A stretch of 37,416 nucleotides of DNA from Rubrobacter sp. (GCA_016781845.1 JADDPP010000403.1:1-37416), one strand, 5' to 3'; positions 6,416 to 15,156 are shown, numbered from the stretch's first letter. Numbers and translations: made by a program. Notes: a model not told the origin generated them from the sequence alone.

Positions 6416-8887
6416 TTACACCTGCACGTCCCTCAACATCCGTTCCCTGCCGGTGCCGCGTGCGCTCAGAACAGAGGCGTTCCCGTACAGTACCTGAACG
6501 TCTATCTCCCACTCTCCTGTCGCGGGATCTCTGTGCTGGGAGTAAGTGCCCCAGGCACGGCCCGTGCTCCAGAACGTCGTGAAGTCGTCCGCGTTGATGG
6601 CGGGGTCGAACGCTACCTCCCCTCTCGGCAAATTGAAGGAGAAGCCGGTGAGGGCAACGAGCAGGCCCCAGCTCGCCATCGAGCGAACGTAGTGGTTGCC
6701 GCACTCCACCTCGTTCCACGGGTTGCGGCGCACGCCGTCGTGCCGGTCGCGCGCGGCCCGGACGATAGACAGTCCCTCGTCTACCAGCCCCTCATAGATT
6801 AGGTGCGTGGCGACCTGGTACTCCATCCCCGTCCATACCTCGTCCGAGTACGGAAAGGGCACCTTCGGGCGCCCACCGTGGGGCCACGAGCAGACCAGGA
6901 GCCCCGCTTCGTCGTTCAGCACGTACGTCCGCTGGCAGTTGACGTGGTGAGTGAAGTTCGTCCTGTAATTGTGCCGGTATACGGCCTGCAATGCCGCCTT
7001 GACGCGCTCAGGGGGAAGCAGGTACCCGAGACCGTACACGTGCGCGAGCTGCTGGCCGAGCAACTGGTCGGAGAGGCAGCCTACGCCGTGCTGGTACGGG
7101 TAGCGGTCCACGTCCTCCAGCCGCTGCACGTAGTACTCGCCGTTCCAGCATAGCTCGTCCAGGCGCGGGGCGCTGTGCTCGAATGCCTGGGCGTACCGTC
7201 GCGCGCTTTCGTTGTCCCCGAGATAGGCGGCCATCTCCTGCGCGGCGCGGAGAGCGCCGAGGAAGAGCACCCCGGTGAGCGGGTTGGGGCCGTAGAACTC
7301 GATGTCGTACGTGTTGTGCTGCTCGCCGTCGAGCACGAGGTCGCCGTCCGTGTCCCAGTAGCTCACGGCGTAGCGCAGGGCAGCCTGAACGTGGGGCCAT
7401 AGCTGGCGCAGGAACTCGTCATCGCCGGTAAGCTTCCACTCACGGAGGACTCGCATCACGGTGCCAAGCTGCCCATCGGCTGCGGCCTGGTGGTCCCACA
7501 CGGACTCGAACATCCGGCGGGCGCGGAACTTCATCTCGCCGTCAGGGGCGGTCTCCTCCAGGAACTCAGTGCGGCGCATGTTCTGCTCGAGCTGCGGGAA
7601 GAGGAATGCAACGGTCTGCGCGTAGTTCCAGACGTGGGTACAGGTGCCATCACAGCAGCCCGCCTCGTCGAAGCACCCCTCGTAGCCGAGAAAGCGGCCG
7701 TCCTCCAGCCAGAAGCAGGTCGTACTGCGCAGCGCGGTGATGTTGCTCGCTACAGCGTCGAGCACGTACGGCGGGAGCGTGCTGCTGAAGAGCGCGTCAT
7801 GGAACGCGCGGGCGCCGCGCTCAAGGCGCTCCCGGTTCTGAATGAGGTACGCGGCAACATCCCAAGAGCTGCCGAAGCGGGTGGCGTAGTGGTTGCGGAC
7901 CACCTCTTGCCCTTCGCGCCGCACGCGCACCTTGTCGCTCCAGCCGTTCACGCGGTTTGGGAAGTACCACGCGAGGATGAAGGCGAAGGCCCTGACCTCT
8001 CCCGGCGCGAGAGTGGCCGAGACCGCGAGCGAGCCGGTGTCCGTCTGTCCCTCTTCCGATGGGGTGTCGATTCCCAGGTCCTCCAGGCGGCCGTCGGAGG
8101 AGAAGTCCTCCCAGAACTCCTCCAGCCACTCGTGCGCCCAGGAGGAGCGCCGCCAGACGCGCTTGTAAGTGGCGGGGCCGCCCTGCGCCACCAGGCAAGC
8201 GTCGCCGTAGCGCAGGTCACCCGGCTCGAACGCGAGAGAGCGCAGGAAGAGACCGGAGAACCCGTCCCCCTCCCGGTACTCGTTGAGATTGCGGCCGCCG
8301 CCGTCCGGCACGTGTGGGTGGCCGAACTGGCCGTGCTCGACACCGCCCACCGGATTAATGACCGAACCCGCGATGCTGATGTCCGTTGGGCGGCTCGATC
8401 TGTTCCTCACGGTGTACGTCAGGTACGCGCCGGGGATGGCTGAGTCCTCCGCGTTCAGGGGGATGAGCGGCGTGTGCGCCTCCAGGCTCACCTCCACGGG
8501 GAGGTCGGGGTCCTCGAACTGTACCCACGCAAAGGGATACTCCCCGCGCAGGCGGGACTCCGCGAGCCGGGGCAGGCCCGCGGCGGTGCTCTGGTGGTAG
8601 CCGTGCGACTCCGTATGAGGGGGCCGCAGCCTGCTTTCGAGCACTTTCGCGACAGGGGCCTCGCCCTGCTCCTGAGCGCGAATACAGAAGTAGGTGTTGG
8701 GCAGGGTGTGGCCTTTGGCGGGGCGGTTGAATATCTCCCAGTCGCGGAACTCGCCCCGGCTGCCGAGGGAGACATTGCCGGCGCCGATGCCACCCAGTAG
8801 GAACGCAGCCGCCCCGGCCTCGCCGCTGAAGGTGCGCTGCGGGCCGGGGGCATAGAGTTGTTGCTGTTCTGTACTGATCTGCGTCAT
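6416..8887 (-). CDS. GH116 family glycoside hydrolase (non-lysosomal glucosylceramidase/beta-glucosidase-like)
   Basis: An 823-aa protein with the two-domain layout of GH116. An N-terminal beta-sandwich (about 1-330) carries LGGIGAGNVSLGSRGEFRDW and RPAKGHTLPNTYF. A C-terminal (alpha/alpha)6 barrel follows, with GCCDGTCTHVWNYAQ, HNTYDIEFYGPNPLTG, WTGMEYQVATHL and NPWNEVECGNHYVRSM. Characterised members cleave beta-glucosides or beta-xylosides with retention. The TYD segment is where the family's acid/base Asp is expected. No signal peptide is seen, so action is probably intracellular on imported glycosides. The start at 8887 (MTQIST) is favoured over 8938 because the extra N-terminus is translated from a palindromic repeat. 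It is followed on the same strand by the zinc dehydrogenase and lactonase-like genes. Confidence 0.88.
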   Translation of the reverse strand: MTQISTEQQQLYAPGPQRTFSGEAGAAAFLLGGIGAGNVSLGSRGEFRDWEIFNRPAKGHTLPNTYFCIRAQEQGEAPVAKVLESRLRPPHTESHGYHQSTAAGLPRLAESRLRGEYPFAWVQFEDPDLPVEVSLEAHTPLIPLNAEDSAIPGAYLTYTVRNRSSRPTDISIAGSVINPVGGVEHGQFGHPHVPDGGGRNLNEYREGDGFSGLFLRSLAFEPGDLRYGDACLVAQGGPATYKRVWRRSSWAHEWLEEFWEDFSSDGRLEDLGIDTPSEEGQTDTGSLAVSATLAPGEVRAFAFILAWYFPNRVNGWSDKVRVRREGQEVVRNHYATRFGSSWDVAAYLIQNRERLERGARAFHDALFSSTLPPYVLDAVASNITALRSTTCFWLEDGRFLGYEGCFDEAGCCDGTCTHVWNYAQTVAFLFPQLEQNMRRTEFLEETAPDGEMKFRARRMFESVWDHQAAADGQLGTVMRVLREWKLTGDDEFLRQLWPHVQAALRYAVSYWDTDGDLVLDGEQHNTYDIEFYGPNPLTGVLFLGALRAAQEMAAYLGDNESARRYAQAFEHSAPRLDELCWNGEYYVQRLEDVDRYPYQHGVGCLSDQLLGQQLAHVYGLGYLLPPERVKAALQAVYRHNYRTNFTHHVNCQRTYVLNDEAGLLVCSWPHGGRPKVPFPYSDEVWTGMEYQVATHLIYEGLVDEGLSIVRAARDRHDGVRRNPWNEVECGNHYVRSMASWGLLVALTGFSFNLPRGEVAFDPAINADDFTTFWSTGRAWGTYSQHRDPATGEWEIDVQVLYGNASVLSARGTGRERMLRDVQV

Positions 8888-8906
8888 GTGGTTTCCATAG
8901 TTGGGA

Positions 8907-8932
8907 GGGCGGGCACGGGGACCCGCCCCTGC
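8907..8932. repeat. Palindromic repeat GGGCGGG-N-CCCGCCC (copy B)
   Basis: GGGCGGGCACGGGGACCCGCCCCTGC has the same length and loop as copy A at 1621-1646, with an A-to-G and a matching T-to-C change that preserve pairing. It lies between the aldehyde dehydrogenase and the GH116 start. About 40 bases further, GTAGGcgcggggaggcgtCCCTAC (near 8968-8992) is a second, imperfect palindrome reaching the aldehyde dehydrogenase 3' end. Confidence 0.65.
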
Positions 8933-8985
8933 AGTCATGCGACTTCCGTGTGTCTGGTTCGGTGGGTAGGCGCGGGGAGGCGTCC

Positions 8986-10467
8986 CTACAGCTTCTTGCC
9001 GCCCTGCCCTGCGGTGTTGATCTGGACGGTCTTGATCTCCGTGAAGAACTCCACAGCGGCAGGGCCCTGCTCGCGGGAGTGGGAGCTGGAGCCGCGCATG
9101 CCGCCAAACGGGGCGTGCGGGTCCACGCCCGTCGTGTCGCCATTGACACGGACCATCCCGCAGTCTATCTCGTTGATGTACTCCAGCGCCGTATTTATGT
9201 CGCGCGTGAAGAGGGAGACGCTGAGGCCGTACTTCGTGCCGTTCGCTATCTCGATAGCCTCTCCGATGTCGGAGGCGCGCTCCACGACGAGCAAGGGACC
9301 GAACACCTCTTCCTGTGCGACCGGCGCGTCGGGCGATACGCCGACGATAAGGGTGGGCTCCCAGAAGTACCCCTCCTCAAACTCCGGTCCCGATGGCACG
9401 CCGCCGCCTAGCACGACCTCGCCCTCCGTCGCGCCTCCTTCGGAGTACCGGCGTACGTTGTCGCGCGAGCCGGAGGTAATGAGGGGGCCGACGGCGCTCT
9501 TCGGGTCGGTGGCGGGTAGAAGCGGCAGTGCTTTGATCTCCTGCGTCAGCTTGTCTACGAAAGTGTCTACTACATCGTTCGTGACGATGACGCGGCTGGT
9601 CGCGGTGCATTTCTGCCCCGCGAAGCGGAACGCGCCCCCGGCGACGAGCTGCGCCGCGTGGTCGAGGTCCGCATCGGCAAGCACAAGCGCGGCGTTCTTG
9701 CCGCCCATCTCGAGCTGGTACTTGATATTGCGCTTCACCGCGGACTCGGCTATCCGCGCGCCGACGCCGTCGGAGCCTGTGAACGTCACGCCCCGGATGC
9801 CCTCGTGCCCCACTAGCGCGTCGCCGAGGACGGAGCCCTTGCCGAGCAGGAGGTTCAGCACGCCCTCGGGGAGCCCCCCCTCGTGGAACACCTCGGCTAT
9901 GCGGTGGGCGGTGAGGGACGCCACTTCCGCGGGCTTCCATACGATTGTGTTGCCGTACGCGAGGGCGGGGGCTATCTTCCACAGGGGGATGGCGAGCGGG
10001 AAGTTCCACGGGCTGATTACGGCTACGGGACCGAGCGGCTGGCGAATCGTGAACTGGAGGCTGCCTTCCTGCTGCGCGGGGATGACGGCGCCGTTCGGAT
10101 GCACGGCCTCCTCCGCGAAGTAGCGCAGGATCATCACGCCGCGGTCCGCCTCCAGCCCGGCCTCGACGAGCGGCTTGCCCACCTCCTCGGCCATCACCCG
10201 CGCCAGATCATCTCGCCGCTGGGCAAGCAGGTTCGCTGCGGCGTGCAGCACGTTAGCGCGCGCCTGCCCCGTCGCCCGCTTCCACGGCCTGAAAGCGGTT
10301 GTGGCTGCCTCCACCGCGCGGTCAAGGGTCTCCTTCCCTGCCTGCGGCACATGCGCGAGCACCTGCCTCGCGTCCGAGGGGTTCACGTCCACGGTGTGCT
10401 CTCCCTCAGAAGTCGAGAGCCATTCCCCGGCGACGTAGTGCGATAGTGTTGCGGTCTCTACTGCCAT
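8986..10467 (-). CDS. NAD(P)-dependent aldehyde dehydrogenase, alpha-ketoglutarate semialdehyde dehydrogenase-like
   Basis: A 493-aa aldehyde dehydrogenase with all catalytic landmarks: Asn155 in SPWNFP, Lys178 in WKPAE, the FTGSDGVG cofactor turn, Glu253 in LEMGGKN and Cys287 in GQKCTATS. The C-terminal segment with TTGVDPHAPFGG and SREQGPAAVEFFTE resembles 2,5-dioxovalerate (ketoglutarate semialdehyde) dehydrogenases, which complete non-phosphorylative pentose and uronate oxidation. With the enolase-superfamily dehydratase about 7 kb downstream on the same strand, this suggests an oxidative sugar-acid route ending in 2-oxoglutarate. Succinate-semialdehyde or a broader aldehyde specificity remains possible. 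The gene probably leads the transcript that contains the GH116 gene. Confidence 0.88.
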   Translation of the reverse strand: MAVETATLSHYVAGEWLSTSEGEHTVDVNPSDARQVLAHVPQAGKETLDRAVEAATTAFRPWKRATGQARANVLHAAANLLAQRRDDLARVMAEEVGKPLVEAGLEADRGVMILRYFAEEAVHPNGAVIPAQQEGSLQFTIRQPLGPVAVISPWNFPLAIPLWKIAPALAYGNTIVWKPAEVASLTAHRIAEVFHEGGLPEGVLNLLLGKGSVLGDALVGHEGIRGVTFTGSDGVGARIAESAVKRNIKYQLEMGGKNAALVLADADLDHAAQLVAGGAFRFAGQKCTATSRVIVTNDVVDTFVDKLTQEIKALPLLPATDPKSAVGPLITSGSRDNVRRYSEGGATEGEVVLGGGVPSGPEFEEGYFWEPTLIVGVSPDAPVAQEEVFGPLLVVERASDIGEAIEIANGTKYGLSVSLFTRDINTALEYINEIDCGMVRVNGDTTGVDPHAPFGGMRGSSSHSREQGPAAVEFFTEIKTVQINTAGQGGKKL

Positions 10468-10557
10468 CTTTGTCTCCTGTCAGCTCGGCTTGTGATGCCA
10501 CAGAGGCGCGCACGAAGTATACCCAGGGCGCACTACGCGACTGGTGTGTGGCTCTAG

Positions 10558-10755
10558 CCCGCGAACGCCGCGGAGCGGGACCTGCGGCACCTGGTCACGA
10601 CCCGCAAGATCAACGGGGGCACGCGCTCGCCGGAGGGCACCGAGACGAAGATGGCGCTCTCGACGCTCTTCTCGACGTGGGCGGTGCGAGGCCTCAATGC
10701 CCTCCGCCCCTGCCGCCAACTCCTCACTCCCCCAAGCCTGAACTCGTACATCGGG
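10558..10755 (+). pseudogene. IS66-like transposase C-terminal remnant
   Basis: In the plus frame beginning after the TAG at 10555-10557 the translation reads ANAAERDLRHLVTTRKI, then NGGTRSPEGTE, then STWAVRGLNALRPCRQLL. The pattern N-x-A-E-R-x-L-R, x-R-K-I-x-G-G-x-R-S and a closing helix matches the C-terminal end of IS66-type DDE transposases, including the catalytic Glu region. Only about 65 codons remain before the frame loses resemblance and stops at 10800. No inverted repeats or upstream transposase sequence are visible, so this is a scar of an old insertion. It fills the otherwise gene-free 298 bp between the DUF3592-like gene and the aldehyde dehydrogenase. The family call is from memory of the motif. 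Confidence 0.6.
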
Positions 10756-10765
10756 ACGCCCCGAG

Positions 10766-11182
10766 CTACCGGACTGCCGACCCGTTGCACGGATGCATAG
10801 AGAAGCTGAGCGTCGAATCCTCCGGCTTGTCCGGATCGTAGCACACCTTAGTGGGGCTCTCACCCCTATAGTGCGCGGCCCTCGCGTGCCACGCCCCATC
10901 GTAACGGCGTCCGCCGACTGTGTAGTCGTAGCGTATCTCGTAGAAGGCAGGACTTTCTCGCTCCACCTTGACGAAATCCACCTCGGCGCGGGCGCTCATC
11001 CTCGTGGCGTCCATCTCTTCCCGAATGCAGAGCGGGATAGCCACGACCAAGAACACGGCCGTCAGGAAGAGGCCGACCGAGAGCCTGAAGTTACGCTCGA
11101 GCCTGGCTTCCAATAAATTCAGCCATCTGCCGAGGTCCAATCCGTGGTCCGTTTCGCACCTGGGTTTCGGCCACCCCGGCAC
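10766..11182 (-). CDS. DUF3592-like single-pass membrane protein
   Basis: A 138-aa protein. A hydrophobic segment LSVGLFLTAVFLVVAIPLCI (about 34-53) is the one membrane span. It is followed by a beta-rich domain with YEIRYDYTVGGRRYDGAWH and VCYDPDKPEDSTL, the hallmark layout of DUF3592 (strand, 'Y.Y.v.G..y.g', then 'v.YdP.nPe.s'). The start is a GTG at 11182 with an AGGGAGGGG SD a few bases upstream. Its role is unknown. It sits beside a transposase scar and between sugar oxidoreductase genes without an obvious functional tie. Confidence 0.65.
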   Translation of the reverse strand: MPGWPKPRCETDHGLDLGRWLNLLEARLERNFRLSVGLFLTAVFLVVAIPLCIREEMDATRMSARAEVDFVKVERESPAFYEIRYDYTVGGRRYDGAWHARAAHYRGESPTKVCYDPDKPEDSTLSFSMHPCNGSAVR

Positions 11183-11297
11183 GTCCCCCTCCCTGTCGAG
11201 CAGTTCCCACCTGCAGTCCCAAATCTCGTTTCTGGTGCAAAAGATGTTTCAGAACCCGGCAGCCGCCGCGACAGCGTCGCGACCTCCATGCGCGGGA

Positions 11298-12308
11298 CTA
11301 CTGCTCCTCCGTGTCTGCTACGACGGACACCATCGCGCCGGTGCGGGCTGACTCGTAGATGGCGTCCATGAGACGCGCCTGGCGCAGACCCAGCAGCGGC
11401 GGCGTGGAAGTGGTCGCGCCGTGGAGAATGCAGTCAATAAAGTTGTTCTGGGGAGTGTCTCCGGCGGGCAAGGATGGGTTCTCCACCTTCTTGCCTTCCT
11501 GCCAGTGCTCGACGGTCCCACCACCGTAGATGCTGGTCTTGATGGCGCCGCGCGTGCCCTGTATGTAGATGCCCTGCTCGAACACGTTCGCGTCACCGCT
11601 TACAGCGGCTGTGCCCAGCGCCCCCTTCGTGAAGCGTATGGCGACGCTCGCGCTCACGTCCACCTGCTCGCCCTTGTTGTTTATGAACGCGAACACCTCC
11701 GTCGCGGCAAGGCCGGTGAGATAGAGCATCGCATTGAACATGTGCGCGCCACTGTCGTACAGGTTGCCGCCGCCCGACAGCTCCGGCTGTGTCCGCCACG
11801 TCCCTCTGGTGGCCGAGATCCACGGCTGGGCGCACACACCCGTCACCAGGCTGATCTCGCCGAGGTCGCCACGGGAGATGACCTCGCGGGCGTACTTGAA
11901 CTCTTTGGTATGCGGGCCCTGAAAGGATATGGAGAGTACGCGGTTGTGCGCGCGAGCGTGCTCGATGAGTGTCTGCGCGTCCGCGGTGTTGACGACCATG
12001 GGCTTCTCGACCAGCACGTGGCAGCCCGCGCTGATAGCGTCCATAGCCTGCTGAAAGTGGTGGGAGTGCGGACTGACGATCACCACACCGTCGAGCGGCA
12101 CCTGTGCCAGCATCTCCCTATAGTCCGCGAACGTGGCCTCCGGTCGAGTTCCATCATTGAAGACTTTCGACAAGAACGAGTCTATGCTCTTTTCCGAGGG
12201 GTCGGCAAGTGCGACGATCTGAGCCTCCGGCACGTCCTGCACAAACCTCCGCCCGTGGTAGCTCGCCATTGACCCGCATCCAATAATCCCTATTCGCGCT
12301 CTTTCCAC
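11298..12308 (-). CDS. Gfo/Idh/MocA family oxidoreductase
   Basis: A 336-aa NAD(P)-dependent sugar or inositol dehydrogenase-like protein. The N-terminal Rossmann fold starts with IGIIGCGSMA (7-16). The family Lys is in VEKPMVV (Glu101-Lys-Pro), and the C-terminal alpha/beta domain contains SGGGNLYDSGAHMFNAMLYL with the conserved Asp and His. These enzymes oxidise or epimerise cyclic sugars and polyols. It is downstream of the GH4 glycosidase and the small membrane protein on the same strand, in keeping with sugar processing. Substrate unknown. A second family member lies at 30950-31972. Confidence 0.88.
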   Translation of the reverse strand: MERARIGIIGCGSMASYHGRRFVQDVPEAQIVALADPSEKSIDSFLSKVFNDGTRPEATFADYREMLAQVPLDGVVIVSPHSHHFQQAMDAISAGCHVLVEKPMVVNTADAQTLIEHARAHNRVLSISFQGPHTKEFKYAREVISRGDLGEISLVTGVCAQPWISATRGTWRTQPELSGGGNLYDSGAHMFNAMLYLTGLAATEVFAFINNKGEQVDVSASVAIRFTKGALGTAAVSGDANVFEQGIYIQGTRGAIKTSIYGGGTVEHWQEGKKVENPSLPAGDTPQNNFIDCILHGATTSTPPLLGLRQARLMDAIYESARTGAMVSVVADTEEQ

Positions 12309-12411
12309 GGATGCTTCCCTCCTGATTCAACCTACTTCAAAATGCCGTCTCCAGGGCAGCCGGAGATATAGATTCGCATGAAGCCTGCCCTGCGAGCAGT
12401 GGTACCATGGC

Positions 12412-12768
12412 TCATGTGTTGAGAAACGCGAGCGCGATCCACAACGCTCCGAGCACGACGTTGACCTTGCCGGTGCGCGTGAGCACCGCAGGGTCCCTGT
12501 AACGCCTGCCCAGGAGGGCGAGCCCCGAGGAGCGACCACTTCTCGCGCTGTTGAGTTTGGCGACCTCCGCGGCGAGGAGCCAGTTGCGCAGCCCGGAGAG
12601 CAGCCACAGCAGCCCGCCCACCAGGAACACGGGCGTCAGGGATGGGGCAGCGTTCCTGCCCTCCGCGGCGAACGAGGCGCACTGCTGTACCACCACCGCG
12701 AGTAGTAACACTGTCAGGAGGATCTCGGCCCACCTGCTAAGACGCGCCAGCTGCATACGGTCCACGCG
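12412..12768 (-). CDS. Small membrane protein of unknown function (three predicted spans)
   Basis: About 118 aa, very hydrophobic. Probable membrane segments are AEILLTVLLLAVVVQQCA, PVFLVGGLLWLLSGLRNWLL and VNVVLGALWIALAFL. A basic loop with RSGRSSGLALLGRRYRD lies between spans two and three, on the probable cytoplasmic side. I choose a GTG start at 12768 because GGGAGGTG lies 6 nt upstream; the track's TTG at 12774 would be too close to that SD. I do not recognise the family. It lies between the GH4 and Gfo/Idh genes on the same strand. Confidence 0.55.
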   Translation of the reverse strand, partial: RVDRMQLARLSRWAEILLTVLLLAVVVQQCASFAAEGRNAAPSLTPVFLVGGLLWLLSGLRNWLLAAEVAKLNSARSGRSSGLALLGRRYRDPAVLTRTGKVNVVLGALWIALAFLNT

Positions 12769-12821
12769 CAACACCTCCCGTTGTCTGGTTGTTCACCGCG
12801 TACTCCGTGGCAAGTAACTCC

Positions 12822-14195
12822 CTACCCTCCCGTGCCTGGGCCACCCGCGGGTGCGGCGATCAGTCCGCCTGTGAACTGCGGCAGCCATCTCGCCTGCGCC
12901 TCGAACATCTCGTTCGTCATCGCGTCAATCTGCTCCAGAGTGCATACCGCGCTCGTCAGCGGATCGAGCTTGATCGCCTGGCGGATGAGCTCCCTGTCGC
13001 GGTGAACGTGGCCCAGGACCGCGAGCTCCTGCACGTCCACGTTACGGCGGGTGACGTTCGCGACCGCCGGCGGAAGCATCCCGACGTGGCAGGGGTTGAT
13101 GCCCGTCCTGTCCACGAGGCACGGCACCTCCACGCAGCAGCCGTCCGGCAGGTTCGTGATCAGGCCCGTGTTCATCACGTTGCCGTTGATGTGGCGCGGG
13201 GTATTCGTCTCGATGGAGTGCATGATGCCTGCCCCGTACTCGTCGGAGCGCTTGATGGGGATCTCGACACCATCTGCGAGCTGTCTCTCGATGTCGGGAT
13301 AGTATCTGTCGCGCTCCTCCAGGCAGTGGCGCAGGTAGCCGCCGGTCCTGCCGAAGTCGAACCAGGCGTTCTTCGGGTCGGTGAACTTCTGCACGAGCCC
13401 CTCTATCTCCTGCTGGCTTCTGCGGAAGTACGGGTAGTACTCCGAGGCGTGTCCGCTGGACTCCGTGACGAAGTACCCGAAGTGGCGCATGAGATCGAAG
13501 CGGGTGGGCTCCTCGCCGTAGATGGCGGGGTCTTCCATTCTCTCACGCAGGATGGGGTAGGCGTCCTGCCCGTTCCACTCAAAGCGGAGGAACCACGCGA
13601 CGTGATTGATGCCCGCTACCCAGTACGTCACCTCGTCGTAGGGGGCGCCCACGTAGCGGGCGAGCTGCTTTGAGGTGCCCTGCACGCTGTGGCAGAGGCC
13701 GACGCTTCTGACGCTCGATGTCTTCGCGAGCGCCCAGCAGATAATTGCCATCGGGTTCGTGTACTGAAGGATGAGGGCGTTCGGCGAAACCTCCTCCAGC
13801 TCGCGGGCTACTTCCTCTATGACCGCGAGGTGGCGCAGCCCCCGGAAGACGCCGCCGGGGTTGAGCGTGTCACCCACGCACTGCTCCACGCCGTACTTGC
13901 GGGGTATCTCGATGTCCATCTCGTAAGCGTCCAGTCCGCCGACCTGGATCGTGATGATAACGTAGTCCGCGTCGCGCAGGGCCTCCCGGCGGTCGGTAGT
14001 GCTTTCCACGGTGGCGTGGGACTTCCGCTGGACGACCATCTTGTTGGCGAGCGCGTCCACCACCTTCAGGCGCCCCTCATCAATGTCCATCAGGCAGATG
14101 CGGCTGCCGTCCAGCTCGGGGTACGTGAGGATGTCGCCGAGAAGGTTGCGGGTAAATACGGCGCTTCCCGCACCGATGAAGGTGATCTTCGGCAT
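12822..14195 (-). CDS. GH4 family NAD-dependent glycosidase (alpha-galactosidase/alpha-glucosidase-like)
   Basis: A 457-aa member of glycoside hydrolase family 4, which cleaves glycosides by a transient C3 oxidation using NAD and a divalent metal. Visible are the dinucleotide motif ITFIGAGSAVFTRNLLGD (N-terminus), MDID at about 36-39 binding the cofactor ribose, TNPMA (146-150), metal-ligand Cys168 in GLCHSVQGT, and His198 in AGINHVAWF. The sequence resembles MelA-type alpha-galactosidases in its opening and CHSVQGT blocks. SD AGGGGAGA precedes the ATG. As the most upstream gene of the minus-strand carbohydrate block it may set the transcription of that block. Specificity (galactoside, glucoside or glucuronide) is uncertain. 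Confidence 0.9.
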   Translation of the reverse strand: MPKITFIGAGSAVFTRNLLGDILTYPELDGSRICLMDIDEGRLKVVDALANKMVVQRKSHATVESTTDRREALRDADYVIITIQVGGLDAYEMDIEIPRKYGVEQCVGDTLNPGGVFRGLRHLAVIEEVARELEEVSPNALILQYTNPMAIICWALAKTSSVRSVGLCHSVQGTSKQLARYVGAPYDEVTYWVAGINHVAWFLRFEWNGQDAYPILRERMEDPAIYGEEPTRFDLMRHFGYFVTESSGHASEYYPYFRRSQQEIEGLVQKFTDPKNAWFDFGRTGGYLRHCLEERDRYYPDIERQLADGVEIPIKRSDEYGAGIMHSIETNTPRHINGNVMNTGLITNLPDGCCVEVPCLVDRTGINPCHVGMLPPAVANVTRRNVDVQELAVLGHVHRDRELIRQAIKLDPLTSAVCTLEQIDAMTNEMFEAQARWLPQFTGGLIAAPAGGPGTGG

Positions 14196-14358
14196 ATCTC
14201 TCCCCTTTCGGAGGCTTTATATGAGAAGGGCACAGCGCGCCTCTACAGGCAGGTGGCGCTAGGATAGCACAACGCGCGCCCGCGGGAGGACGACGTGTAC
14301 CTGGCACATCATTTGCACCTTCTGCTTGTGCGGTTTTCACGAATAACAGGAGGGATGT

Positions 14359-15129
14359 ATGCCGAAGCTACAGGGTAAGAACGCGCTCGTGACAGGCGCC
14401 GACAGCGGTATCGGCCAGGCGATAGCGATCACGTTCGGTCGCGAGGGTGCGAACGTGGTAGTCCACTACGGCAACGACGAGCAGGGCGCGCAGCAGACGG
14501 CGACCCAGATACAGCAGGCGGGGGGGCAGGCACAGGTGCTCCAGGCGGACCTCGCCGACCCGGCGAACGCGCAGCAGCTGTACGAGCAGGCGAAGCAGGC
14601 GTTCGGCCCGATCAACGTGCTGGTGAACTGCGCGGGCACTGGGGAGGCTGCCGAGGACCCGCTGCAGCTCCCAGTTGACGACTTCCAGCGCGTGCTCAAC
14701 ATTGACCTGGTGAGTCCGTGGGTGCTGGCCCAGGCGGCTATCAGGGACATGACGAACACTGGCGGCGGCTCTATCGTGAACGTAACTTCCGTACACGAGG
14801 AGATCCCCAGCTCGAGCGCGGCCTACTGCGCCGCTAAGGGCGGCCTGCGCATGGTGACGCGCTGCTTCGCGCAGACGTTCGCGAGTCAGGGCGTGCGCAT
14901 CAACAACCTGGCGCCAGGAATGATCGCCACTCCCATGACCCGCGAGTCGCTGGAGGACCCACAGAGCGCGGAGCAGAGCATACAGCGCATCCCGATGGGC
15001 CGCCCCGGCGACCCGCAGGAGATGGCGAACGTGGCGCTCTTCCTCGCCTCGGAGGAGTCGAGCTACGTGACCGGCAGCAGCTACTTCGCGGATGGTGGCC
15101 TTACCCAGATGATGGGCGCAGGCGCATAG
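14359..15129 (+). CDS. Short-chain dehydrogenase/reductase, glucose 1-dehydrogenase-like
   Basis: A 256-aa classical SDR. Cofactor motif TGADSGIG (12-19), NCAG at 90-93, and the active site Asn114, Ser144, Tyr156 and Lys160 (YCAAK) are all present. The C-terminal SSYVTGSSYFADGGL is the standard SDR tail. Similarity in style is to glucose 1-dehydrogenase and related sugar SDRs, so oxidation of an aldose to a lactone is a reasonable guess. SD CAGGAGGG is 6 nt from the ATG. It is divergent from the GH4 gene and shares a 160-bp promoter gap with it. Confidence 0.88.
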   Translation: MPKLQGKNALVTGADSGIGQAIAITFGREGANVVVHYGNDEQGAQQTATQIQQAGGQAQVLQADLADPANAQQLYEQAKQAFGPINVLVNCAGTGEAAEDPLQLPVDDFQRVLNIDLVSPWVLAQAAIRDMTNTGGGSIVNVTSVHEEIPSSSAAYCAAKGGLRMVTRCFAQTFASQGVRINNLAPGMIATPMTRESLEDPQSAEQSIQRIPMGRPGDPQEMANVALFLASEESSYVTGSSYFADGGLTQMMGAGA

Positions 15130-15156
15130 CAGACACTGAACAGTCAAGGCCTGTTG

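Noticed and set aside
7490-8443. 317-aa plus-strand ORF inside the GH116 gene
   Set aside because: Antisense shadow of a well-supported glycosidase; composition is Arg/Ala/Val-rich with no family motif.
8858-10123. 421-aa plus-strand ORF opposite the aldehyde dehydrogenase
   Set aside because: The opposite strand carries a complete catalytic set for an aldehyde dehydrogenase; this Ser/Pro-rich frame is an artefact.
10480-10899. 139-aa minus-strand ORF over the transposase scar
   Set aside because: Arg-rich out-of-frame translation overlapping the DUF3592-like gene; no SD, and the transposase signal lies on the other strand.
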